NCBI GenBank assembly: GCA_004325065.1
Contig: PITI01000367.1
Location: forward strand, 1 to 13,583
From: Hamiltosporidium magnivora
Lineage: Eukaryota > Microsporidia > Dubosqiidae
Direction: 5' to 3'
Length of the DNA: 13,583 nucleotides
Below the pieces are notes generated by a model. The model did not search any database and was not told where the DNA came from. It saw nothing but the letters and a program-made list of their open reading frames with translations. A program made the position numbers and the translations under genes. Positions within the stretch are counted from its first letter, which is position 1, and each line of letters opens with the position of its first letter. Positions 8,520 to 13,583 of the stretch are shown piece by piece.

Positions 8520-10469
8520 ATGATAACAACAATAAATCCTACTCTTCAAAAGAATTTTGTTACTTATTTAATAACAAAAAAATATACAAAAAATGATATA
8601 GAATGTTCATTAAACACAAAAGAAATACCACTTTCTTACATAAAAGACATTTTTACAGATTCTCCTACAACAATATTTCTATTTTCATATTCGTTTCCAA
8701 CAAAATATGATGATATGGAAAATTTTATTAGTATGTCAGTAAATTTTGATTTTAAATCTGATGAACACAAAGACTTACTGTTTGCTTTGTTGCATACAAC
8801 ACCTTTGTTTACCAATTCGATACAAACCAGGTTTTCATTACCGGAATATGAAAAAACGGTTTCTTTATATGAAAAATTAAAAATTGAAAATAAAGAATTT
8901 ATTGAGAAATATTCTAAATTAAAATCTGAGACGTTTAAAAATAAAAAAGATCAAGGAAATCTAGATTGGGAGATTAAAGGAAGCAAAGTGATTACTAGGT
9001 TTCCACCTGAACCAAGTGGTTATTTACACATTGGACATGTAAAAGCCGCACTTTTGAATTATCATTTTTCTCATATTAATAATGGAACCTTACGTGTAAG
9101 ATTTGATGATACCAATCCAAGTAAAGAAAAACAGGAATTTGAAGATGTCATTCTTGAGGATTTACATCGGTTGGGAATTAAAAATTATATTTTATCGCAT
9201 TCTAGCGATTATTTTGATCAAATTTTGGAGTTTGCATTTTTATTGATTAATAAGAATCTTGCATATTGTGATGACACTGATTTAGAAACGATGAGAAAAC
9301 AGAGAGATGAAGGAGTTAAATCTAGAAACAGAGATATGGGTGTAAACACCTGTACCGAGATATTTAAAGGAATAATAAACGGTAAAAATACTGAATATTG
9401 TTTGAGAGCCAAAATAGATTATTTAAATTTAAATAAGGCATTGAGAGATCCTGTCATTTACAGATATAGCAATGTTTTGCATCATAGGACAGGTTCTAAA
9501 TACAATGTGTATCCTACCTATGATTTTACATGTCCGATAGTAGATAGTTTAGAAGAAGTGACACACACATTACGAACTAATGAGTACAAAGATAGAAATT
9601 CTCAGTATAAATGGTTTTTAGAAAATCTTGATCTGGAAAATAAACCTGAAATTTTTGATTTCTCACGTTTGAATTTCGAAAATACAGTTTTAAGCAAAAG
9701 AAAACTTAAATTTTATGTAGAAAATGGATATGTCACTGGATGGGATGATCCACGAATGCCAACAATACGAGGAATACTACGACTTGGCCTTCAAGTAGAT
9801 GTTCTAAAAGAATACATCCTAATGCAAGGTGCCAGCCAAAAAACCAGTACAATTTCCTGGGACAAAATATGGGCATTAAATAAAAAAAAGATCGAAAATA
9901 TTGCACCTCGATTTTCGTGTGTAGAAGAAAAAGATTTTGTAATTTGTGAAATAGAAAACACCAAAAACACCACAATTTCAGTTCCCAGACACCGCAAAAA
10001 CAATTTTTTAGGCGAAAAAAAAGTTTTATTTTCCTCGCAAATCATTCTATCACAATTTGATGCCACCAATTTAAACGAGCTTGAAGAATTTACGTTAATG
10101 AATATTGGAAATGCGATTGTCACTAAAAAAATCCAAGAAAAAAATTTAGTAAAAAAACTTTCTTTGAAATTGAATCCCACCGGTGATTATAAGCAGACCA
10201 AACACAAAATCAACTGGATATCTAAAGTAGGAAGTGTCACTGTTAAAAGCATCGAATACGGCAATTTAATTAGTAATATGGAATCCCAAGACCTCCACAC
10301 TGCATTCAATCATAATTCTTATAACGAGACATATTTGTTATGTGAAAATTCTATTACAGAAGTCAAAAAAGGAGATATTTTTCAATTTGAAAGATTCGGT
10401 TTCTATTATTGTGATGATAATTTTATTTTTCATTTGGTTCCTTTCACCAAGCAAAAGAGAAATGAATAA
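8520..10469 (+). CDS. GUS1: Glutamyl-tRNA synthetase, cytosolic (eukaryotic/archaeal type)
   Basis: A class I aminoacyl-tRNA synthetase that joins glutamate to tRNA-Glu using ATP in the cytosol. It has 649 residues. About 150 N-terminal residues are poorly conserved, possibly the remains of the GST-like domain of eukaryotic enzymes. The catalytic domain then opens with RFPPEPSGYLHIGH, the HIGH motif being at 170-173. RFDDTNPS follows at 194-201. YPTYDFTCPIVDS and the following THTLRTNEY are the GluRS form; GlnRS has a different sequence here. The KMSKS-like loop VLSKRKL is at 390-396 and the GWDDPR motif just after it. The C-terminal part is the beta-barrel anticodon-binding region. All key motifs are intact. 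The stop codon is overlapped by an AATAAA (10465-10470), which may serve as poly(A) signal. The next gene starts 271 bp downstream on the same strand with its own start signal, so an operon is not implied. Confidence 0.97.
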   Translation: MITTINPTLQKNFVTYLITKKYTKNDIECSLNTKEIPLSYIKDIFTDSPTTIFLFSYSFPTKYDDMENFISMSVNFDFKSDEHKDLLFALLHTTPLFTNSIQTRFSLPEYEKTVSLYEKLKIENKEFIEKYSKLKSETFKNKKDQGNLDWEIKGSKVITRFPPEPSGYLHIGHVKAALLNYHFSHINNGTLRVRFDDTNPSKEKQEFEDVILEDLHRLGIKNYILSHSSDYFDQILEFAFLLINKNLAYCDDTDLETMRKQRDEGVKSRNRDMGVNTCTEIFKGIINGKNTEYCLRAKIDYLNLNKALRDPVIYRYSNVLHHRTGSKYNVYPTYDFTCPIVDSLEEVTHTLRTNEYKDRNSQYKWFLENLDLENKPEIFDFSRLNFENTVLSKRKLKFYVENGYVTGWDDPRMPTIRGILRLGLQVDVLKEYILMQGASQKTSTISWDKIWALNKKKIENIAPRFSCVEEKDFVICEIENTKNTTISVPRHRKNNFLGEKKVLFSSQIILSQFDATNLNELEEFTLMNIGNAIVTKKIQEKNLVKKLSLKLNPTGDYKQTKHKINWISKVGSVTVKSIEYGNLISNMESQDLHTAFNHNSYNETYLLCENSITEVKKGDIFQFERFGFYYCDDNFIFHLVPFTKQKRNE

Positions 10470-10727
10470 AGCGATTATTTTATTTGTTTTCTTTTTATTC
10501 TTTGATTTGATTTATGTTCTTTGTTTTAGTTATATATTTTGTTATTAATTTGGATTATCATTTATATCTTTGGTTTATTATAGTTTACTTTCAAATTATT
10601 TTATTTCATTTTTTTTATTTTAATTATTATATTCACCTTAAAGCCAGCTTTATAATCCCTACATTCATCCATTTTTAATCTACCCATCTAACATTTTTTT
10701 AAATAATTTATAAAATCTCAATTCAAT

Positions 10728-10740
10728 CCCACCAAATAAA
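10728..10740 (+). promoter_or_regulatory. LIG1: CCC-type start signal of DNA ligase I
   Basis: CCC at 10728-10730 followed by ACCAAATAAA, then the ATG at 10741. The wording is nearly the same as in front of the LRR gene (CCCC, AATAAA, ATG). Confidence 0.6.
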
Positions 10741-13158
10741 ATGAACAACCAAACAGACAATAAAAAAGACAATAAAACAGACAATCTCACACTTTTTATA
10801 ACCTTATGTGAAATATTAGAAGACATAAGTAAAACAAAAAAAAGACTTGAAATCCAAGAAATACTTTCAAATTATTTTAAAAAAATAAATAACGATTCTT
10901 CTTTATTAATAACGGTATTATATCTATGTACAGGTAGAATAGCACCTGACCATTACAATAAGGAAATGGGAATCGGAGAAACTACAATAATTAAAGTTGT
11001 TAGTGAAGTTACCGGTCTAAAAGTACAAAAAATCAAACAAGAAATGTCTGTTACTGGTGATTTAGGACTTATTGGTATGAAAAAACGAGTTTCTCAACTT
11101 TTTGTGTCCAAACAGCCAAAACTTACTGTTTTTCAAGTTTTTCACACCCTTCAGTCTCTGAGTGAAGAACAAGGGTTTAAATCTATAAATAGTAAAATTA
11201 ATAAAATGATTTCTTTAATTTCTAAATCAAATCCGTTAGAAACAAAATATTTGATACGATTATTTGAAGGAAAACTTAAAATAGGACTGGCATTAAAAAC
11301 AGTATTAATAAGTCTATCACAGGCATTCTCATATAAAAGATATGATGTTGACTCAGCCTCATCCATTACCAGCTCATCAATAACCAACTCAGTACTACCT
11401 ATTACCGATTCACATGTTCCCCACTCAACCCCACAGACATATTCCTTAAATTCTGATTGTTCTGAAGAAGTAAAATTCGCGTACAACAAATGCCCAGTTT
11501 TTGAAGAATTAATCCCTCTTCTTATAAAACACGGCCCCTACCAATTAAACAACTACTGTAAAATGAAATGTGGAATTCCTTTAAAACCAATGCTAGCACA
11601 ACCTCACAATAACATAAACAATGTCTACAAAAAATTACAAAACACACATTTCACCTGCGAATACAAATACGACGGTGAACGCGCACAAATACACAAATTT
11701 GACAACACATTTATGGTTTTCAGTCGTAATTCAGAAAACTTAACTGAAAAATATCCCGATTTAGAAGTTAATATTAGTAAATTTCCATATAAAAATTTTA
11801 TTTTAGACACTGAAATCGTTGCTTTTGATTTCTGTAATCAAAAAATACTTCCATTTCAACTTCTTTCTACGCGTAAGCGTAAAGAAGTCAGAGTTGAAGA
11901 TATACAGATTGAAATACAGGTTTTTATTTTTGATATTTTGTTTTTTGAAGACACTGAACTCCTCCAATACCCCCTACAACACCGTAGAAATATCCTTATA
12001 AAGTATTTTTCTAACCCAAACACCAAATTTAAAATAGTAACATTCAAAGACATAAGTGATGTTGATAGTAAAGTGGATTTTGATTTGGATAGTAAATTAG
12101 ATAATGGTAGTAAATTAAATGGTGATAATCTAATTAATGATAAGAATATAATTAATAGTATAAGTAAAGATAATAATAAAACAGAAGACAATAACATAAA
12201 TAATGATAGTAATATAAATAATAATATAACAGAAGACAATCAAATACAAGAAGACAACCAAATACAAAAAGACAACCAAATAAAAGAAGAAAATAATATA
12301 CAAGAAGACATTATACAATCTATAGAAAATTTCCTTGCACAATCAATTTTAGATGGTTGTGAAGGTATAATGATAAAAACACTAACCACCCACTCCACAT
12401 ACACACCATCCAAGCGAAGTTCAAACTGGATAAAAATAAAGAAAGATTACTTACAAAATATATCTGACACACTTGATTTAGTAGTTATAGGTGCGTATTA
12501 TGGTAAAGGAAAACGAACAGGTAATTTTGGTGGTTTTTTACTTGCTTCATATAATGATGAGACTGATTGTTATGAGAGTGTGTGCAAGATTGGAACTGGA
12601 TTTGATGAACAGATTTTATCTTCTATTTCATACAAAATAAGACATGGTTTGACCATAAGTAGTAATATAGGTGGTGAGAGTGATGGTGGTAGGGGTATAG
12701 AAATAGAAGAAAAGGAAATAAAAGAAATAGAAGATAGAGATAGAGATAGAGAAGATAATAATAATACTATTAAAGAAATAAATATCAATGATAATACTAA
12801 TAAAACCAACAGCATTATTAATAATAATAATACCAACAACATTACAAATAATAATACTAATAATATTGCTCTTTGTATTTCTAAACCTCCACCTAATTAT
12901 ATCTACACACACAACACACAACCAGACATATGGATTACACCTACCCTTGTATGGGAAGTAAAAGCAGCAGGATTTACACTTTCGCCTATCTATAAATCAG
13001 GACAACACAGTAATAAAAAAGGTATTTCACTTAGATTTCCCAGATTTATAAGAGAAAGAACAGATAAAAAACCAGAAGATAGTACAACCTCATCACAGAT
13101 TGTTTCTATGTATAACCTATGTAATAACACAGAAGAAAATGAAGATACAGATTATTAG
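10741..13158 (+). CDS. LIG1: ATP-dependent DNA ligase I with two low-complexity insertions
   Basis: It seals nicks in double-stranded DNA in replication and repair, via a lysine-AMP intermediate. It has 805 residues. The N-terminal DNA-binding domain spans about 16-290 and carries a Ser/Thr-rich loop near 204-235. The nucleotidyltransferase domain has motif I KYDGER at 309-314 with catalytic Lys309, motif III FSRNSE/ILDTE (Glu358), IIIa FIFDILFF around 395-402, motif IV CEGIMIK with Glu541 and motif V WIKIKKDY at 563-570. The OB-fold domain ends with KGISLRFPRFIRER near 760-773. Insertion 1 (about 439-523) splits IIIa from IV and insertion 2 (about 642-709) lies inside the OB domain. Both are rich in Asn, Asp, Glu, Ile and Lys. 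The length of each nearly repetitive tract keeps the reading frame. The N-terminus lacks the long tail and PCNA-binding motif of animal and yeast ligase I. It is followed after 102 bp by a convergent gene. Confidence 0.97.
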   Translation: MNNQTDNKKDNKTDNLTLFITLCEILEDISKTKKRLEIQEILSNYFKKINNDSSLLITVLYLCTGRIAPDHYNKEMGIGETTIIKVVSEVTGLKVQKIKQEMSVTGDLGLIGMKKRVSQLFVSKQPKLTVFQVFHTLQSLSEEQGFKSINSKINKMISLISKSNPLETKYLIRLFEGKLKIGLALKTVLISLSQAFSYKRYDVDSASSITSSSITNSVLPITDSHVPHSTPQTYSLNSDCSEEVKFAYNKCPVFEELIPLLIKHGPYQLNNYCKMKCGIPLKPMLAQPHNNINNVYKKLQNTHFTCEYKYDGERAQIHKFDNTFMVFSRNSENLTEKYPDLEVNISKFPYKNFILDTEIVAFDFCNQKILPFQLLSTRKRKEVRVEDIQIEIQVFIFDILFFEDTELLQYPLQHRRNILIKYFSNPNTKFKIVTFKDISDVDSKVDFDLDSKLDNGSKLNGDNLINDKNIINSISKDNNKTEDNNINNDSNINNNITEDNQIQEDNQIQKDNQIKEENNIQEDIIQSIENFLAQSILDGCEGIMIKTLTTHSTYTPSKRSSNWIKIKKDYLQNISDTLDLVVIGAYYGKGKRTGNFGGFLLASYNDETDCYESVCKIGTGFDEQILSSISYKIRHGLTISSNIGGESDGGRGIEIEEKEIKEIEDRDRDREDNNNTIKEININDNTNKTNSIINNNNTNNITNNNTNNIALCISKPPPNYIYTHNTQPDIWITPTLVWEVKAAGFTLSPIYKSGQHSNKKGISLRFPRFIRERTDKKPEDSTTSSQIVSMYNLCNNTEENEDTDY
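12058..12309 (+). repeat. Low-complexity insertion 1 in the DNA ligase gene, including an 18-bp tandem repeat
   Basis: An in-frame tract encoding about 85 residues of Asp, Asn, Ser, Lys, Ile and Glu. At 12232-12303 it contains four 18-bp units of the form GAAGACAAYCAAATACAA, giving the hexapeptide (E/K)-D-N-Q-I-(Q/K) and variants, with a fifth partial unit after it. Such units point to growth by replication slippage. Ligase I of other eukaryotes has only a short link here between the end of the motif IIIa region and the helix before motif IV. Confidence 0.85.
12664..12868 (+). repeat. Low-complexity insertion 2 in the DNA ligase gene
   Basis: An in-frame tract encoding about 68 residues. It begins Gly/Glu/Asp-rich, continues with a GATAGA repeat (about 12733-12752, Arg-Asp repeats) and ends with AAT/ACT trinucleotide runs (about 12812-12868) giving Asn/Thr/Ile. 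It sits in the OB-fold domain, between the block with KIGTGFDE and the block with WEVKAA. No splice-site pattern is needed to explain it, since it is open throughout. Confidence 0.8.
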
Positions 13159-13260
13159 TATTTATTTATTGTTTTTTATTTGGTATTAAACATTGGTTTA
13201 TTATTTAATATTTATATTTTTTCATTTGATAAAATTCTAGGTTAACAAATTTTTCTTTTT

Positions 13261-13583
13261 TTAGATAATCCGTTCCACCATTTCAACCACTTCTATCTCT
13301 TCGTCCGACACTTCATTTATGTTATTGGTCGGTTCCTCTAAAGTGGTTCCTCCTTGTGAAATAAAGAGTGCTTTATTTTTTGGTTTAAAATTTTTTGCAC
13401 CATCTTCCTCTCTCTTCTCTTCTTTTAAAGGAGGTTTTGGTTCCTCATGCATCTCTGCTCTCATAATAACACCCATTAACGCTCTCTCCCAGCTCTCTTC
13501 GGCATTTAGTCCTGACTCAAGTCCTCTTCGTCGATCAAAGGAAATTGATTCTACTGTTTTCTTAAGTACTATAGACTGAATGT
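13261..13583 (-). CDS. C-terminal end of an unidentified gene, cut by the right edge
   Basis: The frame is open from the window edge (13581 on the - strand) to the TAA at 13261-13263, at least 107 codons. An internal ATG at 13474-13476 exists, but the open frame continues upstream, so the true start lies outside the window. The visible part starts with a mixed segment (IQSIVLKKTVESISFDRRRG), followed by AEESWERALMG. It then turns highly charged (EEPKPPLKEEKREEDG, later EVSDEEIEVVEMVE) and ends in RII. It is more GC-rich than the neighbouring spacers. The gene is convergent with DNA ligase. The acidic tail could be a protein-interaction or nuclear-type region, but I do not recognise the family. 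An open frame on the + strand across the same bases (13319-13579) is Ser/Leu/Phe-rich and is judged to be its antisense shadow. Confidence 0.6.
   Translation of the reverse strand, partial: IQSIVLKKTVESISFDRRRGLESGLNAEESWERALMGVIMRAEMHEEPKPPLKEEKREEDGAKNFKPKNKALFISQGGTTLEEPTNNINEVSDEEIEVVEMVERII

Noticed and set aside
9733..10180. Two open frames on the - strand (80 and 129 codons)
   Set aside because: Antisense shadows of the conserved glutamyl-tRNA synthetase coding region.
10342..10548. 68-codon + frame overlapping the end of GluRS
   Set aside because: Begins inside the GluRS coding region in another frame and continues into T-rich spacer; the hydrophobic peptide is explained by composition.
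12058..12868. Low-complexity tracts in the ligase as introns
   Set aside because: Both are fully open in frame, keep codon phase and are much longer than typical microsporidian introns; no convincing splice or branch sites were seen.
11856..12921. Several Leu/Ile-rich open frames on the - strand (90 to 127 codons)
   Set aside because: Antisense of the Asn/Asp-rich repeats of the ligase gene; trinucleotide repeats keep several frames open.
13319..13579. 86-codon open frame on the + strand
   Set aside because: Ser/Leu/Phe-rich antisense of the charged - strand frame that stays open to the window edge; no start signal before it.

Overview
The window looks like nuclear DNA of a microsporidian. 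It is very AT-rich and its genes have no visible introns. Two highly conserved eukaryotic proteins can be recognised: a cytosolic-type glutamyl-tRNA synthetase and an ATP-dependent DNA ligase I. All three complete genes have a C-rich block (CCCC or CCC) 10 to 16 bases before the ATG, within the short A-rich leaders typical of microsporidian start signals. A secreted-type leucine-rich-repeat (LRR) protein, which microsporidia often carry in expanded families, adds to the picture. The long non-coding stretches argue for one of the less compact genomes rather than an Encephalitozoon-like one. No species can be named from sequence alone.

Left part (1 to about 7,860), accessory in character. A repeat of about 500 bp lies at the left edge (1-515) and a diverged inverted copy lies at 7355-7855. 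Between them are about 4.4 kb with no intact gene (516-4890), containing a possible decayed paralogue of the LRR gene (about 921-1290) and a short tandem array with an exact 70-bp period (4091-4340). Next comes one intact 781-residue LRR gene (4891-7236). The repeat copies share stop codons in all reading frames and a small hairpin. They are therefore either an old non-coding mobile element or repeat family, or an unrecognised structured RNA.

Right part (about 7,860 to 13,583), housekeeping in character. A T-rich spacer with a weak 111-112-bp tandem duplication leads to glutamyl-tRNA synthetase (8520-10469). After 271 bp comes DNA ligase I on the same strand (10741-13158). It is enlarged by two Asn/Asp/Glu-rich low-complexity insertions placed between otherwise well conserved catalytic blocks. 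After 102 bp the C-terminal end of a further, unidentified gene is read on the opposite strand and runs off the right edge (13261-13583), convergent with the ligase.

The housekeeping genes serve translation (charging tRNA-Glu) and replication/repair (sealing nicks) and are not functionally linked. The most interesting material is the repeat-flanked LRR locus: a candidate secreted protein with an N-terminal region that may be Skp1/BTB-like, beside decayed fragments that may be relatives of it.
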